Shown: one piece after another, positions 47,342 through 55,291 of the stretch
How positions within the stretch are numbered: position 1 is the first letter of the stretch
How the letters are laid out: the number at the start of each line of letters is the position of its first letter
Assembly: GCA_017550025.1 (NCBI GenBank)
Contig: JAFYLU010000084.1
Span: 27,695-91,694, forward strand
DNA length: 64,000 nucleotides
DNA from: Bacteroidales bacterium
Lineage (GTDB): Bacteria > Bacteroidota > Bacteroidia > Bacteroidales > UBA932
Direction of reading: 5' to 3'
Notes under the pieces: model-generated
Told to the model about the DNA's origin: nothing
What the model saw: the letters and a program-made list of their open reading frames with translations, nothing else
The model's database searches: none
Made by a program: the position numbers and the translations under genes

Positions 47342-48170
47342 CCTCCCCATAACGCCTGCGCGGCCCGCCGGCAAAAAGCAGGAACGCCCCTGCAAGCATA
47401 AACACTATTCCAGCCACTACCCCATATTTCCACGGGTCCCTGACTATCTGTATCACACATGATTTTCCGTCTTTACCGGCCGAAACAAGATAGACATCCT
47501 CTGCCATGTTCATATGGTAAGGGTGATTGACCCGAAGGCTGACCGCTTCACCATCGCTCCTTACCGATGCCTCATACATCGAAGGCACGCCATTCTCATA
47601 AGTTTCAGTCCTGAAATCATCAAGAATCACATCATATGAGAGGTGTTCTCTGGAACCATCAGTAAGATATGCCTCGTTCACAGGTACGCCGGAGATGGCC
47701 TGAAGACGCAAGGTCTGCATGTCCGGAGCTCCCCAGAATGAAGAGAACAAGGTCATGAAAAGACCAGCATGAAGCAAGAGGAAACGCCAGCGTACAGCAC
47801 CGAGCCTTGCTCCTGTGGCGGTAGGCGCCCTCCACCCCCTGAGTATGACGAAAAAGATGACAGTCTGAAGATAAAGCATCAGGGCGACATAGACCCACGA
47901 AGATGTGAAATCACTCTTTCCGGTGAATCCGATGACGAGGGTAAAAAGAAGGAAGAGTGTAATCGAGCTTATCGTAGCAGCTCTTGAGAGCATGAATTCG
48001 ACAAACATCGACTTACGGAATCCCTTCCATAAACCTGAAAGCACCACAAGCCATAGTGCGGCAAGCATCAGATTGAGCGGGAAAGCCATGATATATACAG
48101 GGAAGTTTCCCATCAGAATCTGAAGGGCAACAGCTATGACCAGATAGATTGTCAGTACGATGTAGGGCAT
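47334..48170 (-). CDS. resB: Cytochrome c biogenesis protein ResB/Ccs1
   Basis: This 278-residue protein begins MPYIVLTIYLVIAVALQ. The frame upstream to 48200 contains the -7 promoter box and is rejected. It has about four membrane helices with a periplasmic region before the last one, as in short Bacteroidetes ResB proteins. Together with CcsA it forms the System II cytochrome c synthase. The downstream order resB-ccsA-peroxidase suggests one dedicated operon. Confidence 0.85.
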   Translation of the reverse strand: MPYIVLTIYLVIAVALQILMGNFPVYIMAFPLNLMLAALWLVVLSGLWKGFRKSMFVEFMLSRAATISSITLFLLFTLVIGFTGKSDFTSSWVYVALMLYLQTVIFFVILRGWRAPTATGARLGAVRWRFLLLHAGLFMTLFSSFWGAPDMQTLRLQAISGVPVNEAYLTDGSREHLSYDVILDDFRTETYENGVPSMYEASVRSDGEAVSLRVNHPYHMNMAEDVYLVSAGKDGKSCVIQIVRDPWKYGVVAGIVFMLAGAFLLFAGGPRRRYGEDD

Positions 48171-48188
48171 ACAAGTCCGGTTTGTCCA

Positions 48189-48220
48189 CAAATTTAGCAT
48201 AAAAATACTGTATCTCGCAA
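48189..48220 (-). promoter_or_regulatory. Promoter of the resB-ccsA-peroxidase operon
   Basis: The minus strand has TAAATTTG (48189-48196) with TTG at 48218-48220, 21 bp upstream. The leader before ATG at 48170 would be about 12 nt. Confidence 0.6.
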
Positions 48221-48269
48221 CATTTTATAGGGTTTTACCACATATTTAATAAGCAATTAAATAAGATAT

Positions 48270-48299
48270 TTTGCCAAATGGATAAAATTACTAACTTTG
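48270..48299 (+). promoter_or_regulatory. Promoter of the BASS transporter gene
   Basis: TTTG (48270-48273), an 18-bp spacer and TAACTTTG (48292-48299) lie 27 bp before the ATG at 48327. Confidence 0.65.
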
Positions 48300-48326
48300 C
48301 AATGATTAACTACAAAACCTAACCAA

Positions 48327-49298
48327 ATGAATCAGGAAATCATAACAAGACTTGATGCTCTGGAAGTAACAATGAACGGAGGCTCAACTCTTTTGAATGC
48401 AGTTCTCGCATTGGTGATGTTCGGTGTAGCACTCGGAATCAAGCCTGCTACATTTTTAGACATAATAAAGAACCCGAAATCGATAATCACCGGCATTGTC
48501 TGCCAGCTTGTTTTCCTTCCGGCCCTGACACTCGTACTGATCATGGCGTTGGGAAACTGGATTTCACCGATGATCGCACTTGGAATGATTCTCGTGGCAG
48601 CCTGCCCTGGAGGAAATATCTCGAACTTCATCACTTCTCTTTCAAGAGGAAACTCGGAACTCTCGGTATCACTCACTGCATTTAATACAGCTGTCTGCAT
48701 ATTCACCACCCCTCTCAACTTCGCATTCTGGGGAAAGATGTATCTCAATTTCGCAGGCAACCACTATATCGGAGAACTCCCGGAGCTTCAGATTCCGCTT
48801 GGAGACATCTTCCAGAGCATCTTCATCATCATGGGTATTCCGCTCGTGCTCGGCATACTCTGCGGACATTATCTGCCGAAAGTGGCCAGATTCCTGAAAA
48901 AGCCTCTGCAGTACCTGTCTATTGTGGTATTCATCGCGATGGTGATCATCATCTTCACAGGAAACCTGGATGTATTCATGGTCTGCATCAAGTACATCTT
49001 CCTCGTTGTACTCCTCCATAACCTCCTTGCGCTCGGAATCGGATTCGGAACAAGTACACTTCTCAAGCTCCCATATAAGGACAGAAGGACCATCACCATC
49101 GAGACCGGAATCCAGAATTCAGGACTGGGACTTGTTCTTCTTCTTAACCCTAACATCTTCCCTGAAGTCGGTGCATGGGCAAACAACGGAGGAATGCTTG
49201 TAATTACAGCATGGTGGGGAGTATGGCATATCATTTCCGGCCTCACACTTGCATTTGCATGGAGAGTCAGAGGAAGGAAAGAAGCTGACGAACAATAA
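48327..49298 (+). CDS. Bile acid:sodium symporter (BASS) family transporter
   Basis: This 323-residue protein with about nine or ten membrane helices belongs to the SBF/BASS family. It has the crossover-region signatures VAACPGGNISNFITSLSRGN (about 91-110) and TIETGIQNSGLGLVLL near the C-terminus, which form the sodium and substrate sites. Bacterial BASS members carry bile acids, pantoate, pyruvate or other organic anions, so the substrate is open. The PlsC gene starts 2 bp after its stop. An interplay with the steroid reductases at 12.5 kb is only a possibility. Confidence 0.88.
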   Translation: MNQEIITRLDALEVTMNGGSTLLNAVLALVMFGVALGIKPATFLDIIKNPKSIITGIVCQLVFLPALTLVLIMALGNWISPMIALGMILVAACPGGNISNFITSLSRGNSELSVSLTAFNTAVCIFTTPLNFAFWGKMYLNFAGNHYIGELPELQIPLGDIFQSIFIIMGIPLVLGILCGHYLPKVARFLKKPLQYLSIVVFIAMVIIIFTGNLDVFMVCIKYIFLVVLLHNLLALGIGFGTSTLLKLPYKDRRTITIETGIQNSGLGLVLLLNPNIFPEVGAWANNGGMLVITAWWGVWHIISGLTLAFAWRVRGRKEADEQ

Positions 49299-49300
49299 TC

Positions 49301-50614
49301 ATGAGCAGAAAAATTTACGAAGACAATCTTGGATATTCCATCCTCAGGCCTATTGTAGACTGGAACATCAAGCACAGCTACAGAAAGGTCGAAGTCTGCG
49401 GCAAGGAGAATATCCCTACAGACGGCGCAGTCATCTTGGCGCCGAATCATTGCAACACACTCATGGATGCCCTTGTGATCCTTCGCGCATTCAAGGATCA
49501 GACTGTGTTCGGAGCCAGGGCAGACATGTTCAAGAATCCGTTCATAGCCAAGATCATGTTCTTCCTGAGGATCCTTCCTATGGTCCGCCAGAGAGACGGC
49601 TTGAGGAACGTACTCAAGAACCTTGAGACACAGGACACCATCCTGGAAACTCTCGAGAACCGCGTACGCTTCTGCATATATCCGGAAGGAAGACACAGAC
49701 CTGCCCATTCGCTTCAGGTTCTCGGAAAGGGCGTATTCAGGGCAGCTCTCGCAGCCAATTCGAAATTCGGAGACAAGATGCCTGTATACATTGTTCCTGC
49801 CGGCATCGAATACGGAGATTATTTCCGATACAGAAGCACTGCTCTTGTAACATTCGGAGAACCGATAAATGTAACGGAATTTGTCAAGGGACTGGATGTG
49901 GAGAACGAAGTCCAGATGATCGAGCCATTGAGAAAGGAGCTTACAGTCAGGATGTCCGGACTCATTTCATACGTCAAGGATGATGACAAGCTTTATGACA
50001 AGTGGGCTCTCGTGAAGATGCTCGCCGCTTCCAGAGGAATAAGACCAGGCAATTTCGGCCAGAGTCTCCGCAGCGGAATGCTTGCCGACAGGGCTATTAT
50101 AGCCGAAGTGGAGAAGGCATGCGAAGAGAGACCGGAAGAAATGGAAAGACTTCTCGAAGATGTGCGTAAGTTCGAAAAGAAGAGACGCGAGAAGAAGATA
50201 TCCATCTATTCATTCGGAAAAAAGAAAAAAGGACAGCTTGTTCTTAAAGGACTTGCCGCACTTCTTGGCCTCCCATACTGGATATTCAGCACTGTCGTAA
50301 GTTCGCCTATGTGGCTGACATACATGCTGCTCAAGAGCAGGACAAGAGACAGGGCATTCCACAATACAGTAGGATTCGGAATCAGGCTGGCATTAGGAAC
50401 AATATTGTTCATCATCTATACGGCTCTTGCATTCTGCATGCTGGAATGGCCTTACGCCCTCGCCTTGGTTCTCATGGCCATACCGTCATACAGTTTCTTC
50501 TTTGATTACTGTGAAGGAATGAGAAGATTCATATCGGACATCAGACTTTCCGGAAAGAAGAAGCTCCGCAAGAAATTCAAGGAACTGACAGAAAAATTCG
50601 AGGCTTTCAGGTAA
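49301..50614 (+). CDS. PlsC-type lysophospholipid acyltransferase
   Basis: This 437-residue membrane acyltransferase has the PlsC motifs N-H-C-N-T-L-M-D (His50 and Asp56, a variant H-x5-D) and FCIYPEGRHR (P-E-G motif, about 125). The C-terminal half, with a basic coiled segment (about 285-310) and two or three membrane helices, is longer than in simple PlsC. It probably acylates 1-acyl-glycerol-3-phosphate or a related lipid. It is cotranscribed with the transporter gene. Confidence 0.85.
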   Translation: MSRKIYEDNLGYSILRPIVDWNIKHSYRKVEVCGKENIPTDGAVILAPNHCNTLMDALVILRAFKDQTVFGARADMFKNPFIAKIMFFLRILPMVRQRDGLRNVLKNLETQDTILETLENRVRFCIYPEGRHRPAHSLQVLGKGVFRAALAANSKFGDKMPVYIVPAGIEYGDYFRYRSTALVTFGEPINVTEFVKGLDVENEVQMIEPLRKELTVRMSGLISYVKDDDKLYDKWALVKMLAASRGIRPGNFGQSLRSGMLADRAIIAEVEKACEERPEEMERLLEDVRKFEKKRREKKISIYSFGKKKKGQLVLKGLAALLGLPYWIFSTVVSSPMWLTYMLLKSRTRDRAFHNTVGFGIRLALGTILFIIYTALAFCMLEWPYALALVLMAIPSYSFFFDYCEGMRRFISDIRLSGKKKLRKKFKELTEKFEAFR

Positions 50615-50668
50615 TGACCTCTTACCGGAAAGCTGTCATCAGTGTAATAACCCGCTAAACTAACAAGT

Positions 50669-52114
50669 ATGAAGGCTATATTCATCACTGCGATCGCGGC
50701 AATGATGCTCTGCATCCCGTCATTTGCAGAAGAGACCCCGATGGTTTCAGACGAAGCCGTGGCATCTGAAGAAGCAGAACCAAAGGCAAAGAAAAATGTC
50801 ACATATAACGAAAATGGAGAAATCATCAAGACCGGACTGAATTTCGGTCCTCTTCCGGTAGTAGCATTCGATGCCGACAGAGGCTTCCAGTACGGAGCAC
50901 TCCTGAACATCTATAATTTCGGTGACGGAAGTACATATCCTAATCCGAAGTCATGGTGGTACATTGAGGCTTCCGCCTATACCGGAGGCACATGGAATCT
51001 GTATCTCAACTATGACAACATGGAAATCTGGGATAACACCCGTCTTTCAATATGCACCAATTACAGCAATGAGTCTGCCCTTGATTTCTACGGATTCAAC
51101 GGCTACCAGAGCATCTATGCATATTCTGATGACAATTTCTTCCAGAACAACCCAGACATGTTCACTTTCGATGACTCAAAGAAGGGTCTGAAAGCTGAAA
51201 ACAAGTTCGATGGCGGCAAGGGAAAAGCTCCTAACGGATTCTACCGATACAGCAGACAGTCCTTCCGTGCAAAGGCTGACCTTACAGGAAAGATTGCAAA
51301 GAACCTATTCTGGGAGGCAGGATACACATTCTACTGGATCAACCATAAGGAATTCACTCCTAAAGGATATACAGTAAAGGACGGCTCGCTTTACAGTCTT
51401 TACAGAGACTGGGGCATTCTCAACGACACCGGTGAGAACCAGTTCGTATCAGCGCTGAAGGCAGGCATCATGTACGATTCAAGAAATGTCCAGAACAACC
51501 CTACCAAGGGTATCTGGGCAGAGGCTCACGCAATCGTGGCACCGAAATGGCTCGGTTCATCAATGGACTCATACAAGATTTCCGCCACCTTCAGACATTA
51601 TGTGCCAATCGTGCAGGACAAGCTGACATTCGCATACAGGCTTGCATATCAGGGCTTCCTCGGAAACAACACACCATGGTACCTCATGCCATTCTATTCG
51701 AACATGGGTTATACAAGAGATTATGATGCGATCGGAGGATACCGTACAACACGTGGACTTATGCTTGACAGGGTTCAGGGTCTGCATACCGGATTCTATA
51801 ATATAGAGCTCCGCTACAAGTTCATCGATTTCCAGTTATTGAACCAGAACATAGCATTTGCGGTCAACGCATTCACTGACGGAGCACATGTCTTCAAGGG
51901 ATATGACCTTACTAACAAGACAGGTGTAAAGCAGGATCTGTACAACAAGTATGTCGACATCAATCGCAAGAAGGATGGTCTCCATGCTTCTGCCGGTGCA
52001 GGCCTCCGCTTCATCATGAACCAGAACTTCATCGTGGCGTTTGAATATGCACGCTGCTTCAACAAGCAGGATGGAAAAGGAGCGTTCTATATAAACACAG
52101 GTTTCCTGTTCTAA
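50669..52114 (+). CDS. Omp85/BamA-like outer-membrane barrel protein, POTRA-less
   Basis: This 481-residue protein has a signal peptide (MKAIFITAIAAMMLCIPSFA), a short acidic linker (about 21-50), and then a barrel. The barrel resembles the 16-strand surface-antigen (Omp85/BamA) fold: the conserved GGYRTTRGL segment, near residue 355, matches the VRGF/Y-type loop 6 motif. No POTRA domain is seen. It ends in FYINTGFLF, with the terminal Phe of barrel proteins. Such POTRA-less proteins are common in Bacteroidetes with unknown roles. Confidence 0.75.
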   Translation: MKAIFITAIAAMMLCIPSFAEETPMVSDEAVASEEAEPKAKKNVTYNENGEIIKTGLNFGPLPVVAFDADRGFQYGALLNIYNFGDGSTYPNPKSWWYIEASAYTGGTWNLYLNYDNMEIWDNTRLSICTNYSNESALDFYGFNGYQSIYAYSDDNFFQNNPDMFTFDDSKKGLKAENKFDGGKGKAPNGFYRYSRQSFRAKADLTGKIAKNLFWEAGYTFYWINHKEFTPKGYTVKDGSLYSLYRDWGILNDTGENQFVSALKAGIMYDSRNVQNNPTKGIWAEAHAIVAPKWLGSSMDSYKISATFRHYVPIVQDKLTFAYRLAYQGFLGNNTPWYLMPFYSNMGYTRDYDAIGGYRTTRGLMLDRVQGLHTGFYNIELRYKFIDFQLLNQNIAFAVNAFTDGAHVFKGYDLTNKTGVKQDLYNKYVDINRKKDGLHASAGAGLRFIMNQNFIVAFEYARCFNKQDGKGAFYINTGFLF

Positions 52115-52146
52115 TCTTGGAAATCTTACATATTTTTTGCAAATTT

Positions 52147-52180
52147 GTGCTTTCGTGCCTTTTTCACGAAGGCACTTTTT
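52147..52180 (+). terminator. Terminator after the Omp85-like gene
   Basis: GTGCTTTCGTG pairs with CACGAAGGCAC (one G-U) and is followed by TTTTT, 33 bp after the stop. A T-rich TATTTTTTG just before it could also be part of the gdhA promoter, placing the hairpin in the gdhA leader. Confidence 0.75.
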
Positions 52181-52211
52181 CATTTATAACCCTTCAACCA
52201 GTTAGTAGATT

Positions 52212-53567
52212 ATGGATCAGTTTACACAGAAGTACGTCGATGGCTTCATGGCAGACCTTATTGCCAGGAATCCAGGCGAGAAGGAATTCCACCAGGCAGT
52301 CAGGGAGGTGCTTGAAAGCGTTGCTCCCTACATTGTAGAACACCCTTACCTTATGGATCAGAAGATTCTTGAAAGAATCGCTGAACCGGAAAGGATCATA
52401 ATATTCCGCGTTCCTTGGCTTGATGACGAGGGAGAAGTAAGAATCAACAGAGGATACCGAGTGCAGTGCAGCAGCGCCATAGGACCATACAAGGGAGGAA
52501 TCCGCTTCCATCCGAGCGTGAACCTCAGCATCATGAAGTTCCTCGCATTCGAACAGACATTCAAGAACAGCCTCACCACCCTGCCGATGGGAGCAGGAAA
52601 GGGAGGTTCCGATTTCGACCCGAAGGGCAAGTCGGACAACGAAGTCATGAGATTCTGCCAGAGCTTCATGACCGAGCTTCAGAAGCATATCGGTGCCGAT
52701 ACGGATGTTCCGGCCGGGGACATCGGAGTAGGTGGACGCGAGATAGGATACATGTTCGGACAGTACAAAAGGCTCAGGGACGAATTTACCGGAGTGCTGA
52801 CAGGAAAAGGCCAGGCATGGGGAGGAAGCCCGCTCAGGCCAGAGGCAACAGGTTACGGTACATGTTATTTTGCCAGTGCCATGCTCGCGACCAAGGGTGA
52901 CAGCTATGAAGGAAAGACAGTAGCGATTTCAGGTTCAGGTAATGTGGCCCAGTTTGCCGCACAGAAAGCCCTGCAGCTTGGAGCAAAGGTACTCACTATG
53001 TCAGACTCTAACGGATACATTTATGATCCGTACGGAATCGACGCCGAGAAGCTCGCATATATCATGGAGCTCAAGAATGTCTTCAGAGGCCGTATCAGGG
53101 AATATGTGGAGAAATATCCTTCTGCAGAATATCATGCAGGAGAACGTCCATGGAGCGTGAAATGCGACATTGCAATGCCATGCGCGACACAGAACGAGCT
53201 CAACGAGGAGCAGGCAAAGACTCTTATTGCCAACGGCTGCATATGCGTGGCGGAAGGAGCAAACATGCCATGTACACCTGAAGCTATCGAAGTATTCCAG
53301 AGCGCAAGGATCCTTTACTCTCCTGGAAAGGCATCAAATGCGGGAGGAGTTGCCACATCTGGTCTTGAAATGACACAGAACTCTATGAGACTCAAATGGA
53401 CACGCGAGGAAGTTGACGAGCACCTCAAGAGAATCATGACGGATATCCACGAGGCATGCGTCAGATACGGCACAGAAGAAGACGGTTATGTCAACTATGT
53501 GAAAGGTGCAAACATCGCAGGCTTCATCAAGGTTGCAGAGGCCATGATGTCTCATGGTATTGTTTAG
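52212..53567 (+). CDS. gdhA: NADP-type glutamate dehydrogenase
   Basis: This 451-residue hexameric-type glutamate dehydrogenase interconverts 2-oxoglutarate plus ammonia and glutamate. The substrate lysines are in GPYKGGIRFHP and PMGAGKGG (about 128-135). The GGSDFDPKGKSDNEVMRFCQ region and the nucleotide-binding GSGNVAQFAA loop are typical of the 450-residue NADP form. It is the main ammonia-assimilating enzyme in many Bacteroidetes. It stands alone between two terminators. Confidence 0.95.
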   Translation: MDQFTQKYVDGFMADLIARNPGEKEFHQAVREVLESVAPYIVEHPYLMDQKILERIAEPERIIIFRVPWLDDEGEVRINRGYRVQCSSAIGPYKGGIRFHPSVNLSIMKFLAFEQTFKNSLTTLPMGAGKGGSDFDPKGKSDNEVMRFCQSFMTELQKHIGADTDVPAGDIGVGGREIGYMFGQYKRLRDEFTGVLTGKGQAWGGSPLRPEATGYGTCYFASAMLATKGDSYEGKTVAISGSGNVAQFAAQKALQLGAKVLTMSDSNGYIYDPYGIDAEKLAYIMELKNVFRGRIREYVEKYPSAEYHAGERPWSVKCDIAMPCATQNELNEEQAKTLIANGCICVAEGANMPCTPEAIEVFQSARILYSPGKASNAGGVATSGLEMTQNSMRLKWTREEVDEHLKRIMTDIHEACVRYGTEEDGYVNYVKGANIAGFIKVAEAMMSHGIV

Positions 53568-53590
53568 CAGCTAAAAAAATCGTAAATTAG

Positions 53591-53635
53591 CAGGCTGTTG
53601 CGGCATATTCAGAGGGCCCGACAGCCTGTTTTATT
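53591..53635 (+). terminator. Terminator of gdhA
   Basis: CAGGCTGT (53591-53598) pairs with ACAGCCTG (53621-53628), followed by TTTTATT. Confidence 0.75.
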
Positions 53636-53655
53636 AATTATCAGACCATTACACC

Positions 53656-54267
53656 ATGCATATAGGAATCGCAGGAAATATAGGATGCGGAAAGACAACG
53701 CTGACAAGAATGCTTTCAGAACATTATGGCTGGACTCCCAAATACGAGTCCGTAACATATAATCCGTATCTTGAGGACTACTACAAGGACATTCAGAGAT
53801 GGTCATATAATCTTGAGACATATTTCCTCGCTCAACGCTTTCAGGATCTTCTTGAAATAGCGAACTCCGATGATGTGATAATCCAGGACAGGACTATCCT
53901 TGAAGGAGTCCATATATTCGTAGCGAACAACAAGGCTATGGGCAACCTCTCCGAGAGAGACTTCGACACATATATGCAGCTGTTCAACCTCATGATGTCC
54001 ATGGTCAAGGAACCTGACCTTCTCATATACCTCAAGTCGTCTGTTCCTACACTCGTTTCACAGATACAGAAAAGAGGCAGGGAATACGAAAAGGGTATCA
54101 GCATCGAATACCTGAGCAATCTGAACGACAGATATGAAGAATGGATTGCAGCATATAAGGGCAAGGTCCTCGTCATCGAGGCAGACGACCTTGATTTCGA
54201 GCACATACCGGAGGATTTCGCATCAATCACAGACAAGATCGACGCACAGCTATACGGACTCTTTTAA
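53656..54267 (+). CDS. Deoxynucleoside kinase
   Basis: This 203-residue P-loop kinase of the dNK/dGK type salvages deoxynucleosides. It has Walker A GNIGCGKTT (about 7-15), the DRTILEGVHIF motif (equivalent to the D-R-S active-site segment, near residue 78), and the RGREYEKGI lid region with paired arginines. Which nucleoside it prefers cannot be told from sequence. Its 3' end overlaps the converging LytTR gene by 4 bp. Confidence 0.88.
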   Translation: MHIGIAGNIGCGKTTLTRMLSEHYGWTPKYESVTYNPYLEDYYKDIQRWSYNLETYFLAQRFQDLLEIANSDDVIIQDRTILEGVHIFVANNKAMGNLSERDFDTYMQLFNLMMSMVKEPDLLIYLKSSVPTLVSQIQKRGREYEKGISIEYLSNLNDRYEEWIAAYKGKVLVIEADDLDFEHIPEDFASITDKIDAQLYGLF

Positions 54268-55061
54268 AGAATTTCTGAAAGACGGTCGTAATATCTCTTT
54301 GTGACAGGTATATGCATGAGGTCATTGGCATCAAGCTCTGCATATACAACACCTTCCTTGTCCTTGCGAAGGACCTTCACATGAGCCGGATTCACATAAT
54401 AAGAGCGATGGCACCGGATAAGTCCGTGATCCTGACAAAGTTCGTCCAATGCCTTCATTGAGCTTCTCAAAACATAATTCCGGACTCTTGAATTTTCCAG
54501 ATAGAAGATATTCACATAGTTTTCCTCTGCGCTGATGTAGAGGACGGCATCTGCTGTGAGCACAATCTTTAGATTATGCTTCTCGTCATAAAACCTCATC
54601 CGGGAGGCAGACATATCTGACACATCCTCACTTTTCGAATGATATTCATAGATTCTCATGGAAAGGCCCAGGATGGAATAAGGGAATACCATTATCATGA
54701 ACAGATAATTGAACGAGACGGCGAAGACATCGAAATAAGCCGAATCCCTATGGAGGGCAAGCCAGAGATAAAGTGCCACGAAAAAGGAGGCGAATATCAT
54801 TTCAGATACACACCATAAGACGTATAAGGTGTAGTTTATCTTCAACGGCAGGAAGTAGTACAGCAGGCGTGCAATGATCACACAGACAAGCACAATACAT
54901 GAAAGTATTGTAAGGTGCACTCCGAACCATTCACCTCCAAGATAGGATACAGTCGTGAAAGGACGATAGATGATCATGAAGGCGAAGAAGAAGATCGGCA
55001 GCACGATCATATGCAGAAGCTGCGGCACAAAACGACGGAATATCTTGGCTATCTGGCTCAT
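54264..55061 (-). CDS. Membrane-anchored LytTR transcriptional regulator
   Basis: This 265-residue protein has four or five membrane helices in its first 140 residues and a C-terminal LytTR DNA-binding domain (about 165-265). The domain includes VLYISAEENYVNIFY, the FIRC/HRSYYVN-type segment LIRCHRSYYVNPAHV, and a final VTKRYYDRL. There is no receiver domain, so the membrane part probably senses the signal directly. Directly upstream is a promoter overlapping a 20-bp-phased repeat array, which suggests autoregulation. Targets beyond itself and the divergent transcript are unknown. Confidence 0.88.
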   Translation of the reverse strand: MSQIAKIFRRFVPQLLHMIVLPIFFFAFMIIYRPFTTVSYLGGEWFGVHLTILSCIVLVCVIIARLLYYFLPLKINYTLYVLWCVSEMIFASFFVALYLWLALHRDSAYFDVFAVSFNYLFMIMVFPYSILGLSMRIYEYHSKSEDVSDMSASRMRFYDEKHNLKIVLTADAVLYISAEENYVNIFYLENSRVRNYVLRSSMKALDELCQDHGLIRCHRSYYVNPAHVKVLRKDKEGVVYAELDANDLMHIPVTKRYYDRLSEIL

Positions 55062-55084
55062 TTTTAATCACAATTCAGGTGGGA

Positions 55085-55116
55085 CAAAATTAATAAATTT
55101 AATTTTTAATCCCAAA
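55085..55116 (-). promoter_or_regulatory. Promoter of the LytTR gene
   Basis: The minus strand has TTTG (55113-55116), a 20-bp spacer and TAATTTTG (55085-55092). The -33 element lies inside the first repeat box of the array, so a bound regulator would touch it. Confidence 0.65.
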
Positions 55117-55178
55117 TAATCGGTTTTAATCCCAAAACACCCCTGAAAATCACAATTTCGCCCCACTAATCACACAAA
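55104..55178. repeat. Phased direct-repeat array, putative LytTR operator
   Basis: Four boxes of the pattern AATC[C/A]C-A occur at an exact 20-bp period, with their AAT ending at 55110, 55130, 55150 and 55170. Boxes 1 and 2 are TTTTAATCCCAAA; boxes 3 and 4 are looser (AAATCACAA, TAATCACAC). A fifth, TTTTAATCACAA, lies at 55062-55073 across the LytTR start. LytTR proteins bind direct repeats about two helical turns apart, which fits. Confidence 0.65.
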
Positions 55179-55210
55179 TTTCGAAATACCCGCAGATGCT
55201 TGTACTTTTG
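55179..55210 (+). promoter_or_regulatory. Promoter of the divergent short transcript
   Basis: TACTTTTG (55203-55210) is a -7 box, and TTTC at 55179-55182, 20 bp upstream, is a weak -33 element directly abutting the last repeat box. A weak -33 next to an activator array is what a regulated promoter would look like. Confidence 0.55.
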
Positions 55211-55215
55211 CAGAA

Positions 55216-55286
55216 AACAGGAAAGACTAAAACCTGAATCCAAATTAAAGTACACACGAAAAGGCTGTCGCGAGATAGCCTTTTTT
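55216..55286 (+). ncRNA. Candidate small RNA under LytTR control
   Basis: Promoter and terminator define a transcript of about 71 nt. It contains no ATG and no plausible reading frame, so it would be non-coding. It ends in a strong hairpin with a GNRA (GCGA) tetraloop. Existence is inferred from signals only. Confidence 0.5.
55261..55286. terminator. Bidirectional terminator
   Basis: AAGGCTGTC (55261-55269) and GATAGCCTT (55274-55282) form a 9-bp stem with one G-U pair and a GCGA loop. Six T follow on the plus strand, and a shorter T-run follows on the minus strand just after the YfcC-type gene. Confidence 0.85.
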
Positions 55287-55291
55287 CATTT

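Noticed and set aside
48869-49708. 279-residue open frame on the minus strand
   Set aside because: It spans the antisense of two real genes (BASS transporter and PlsC) and has no family features.
55104-55178. CRISPR array
   Set aside because: The repeats are about 10 bp with 20-bp phasing and no unique spacers, and no cas gene is nearby.
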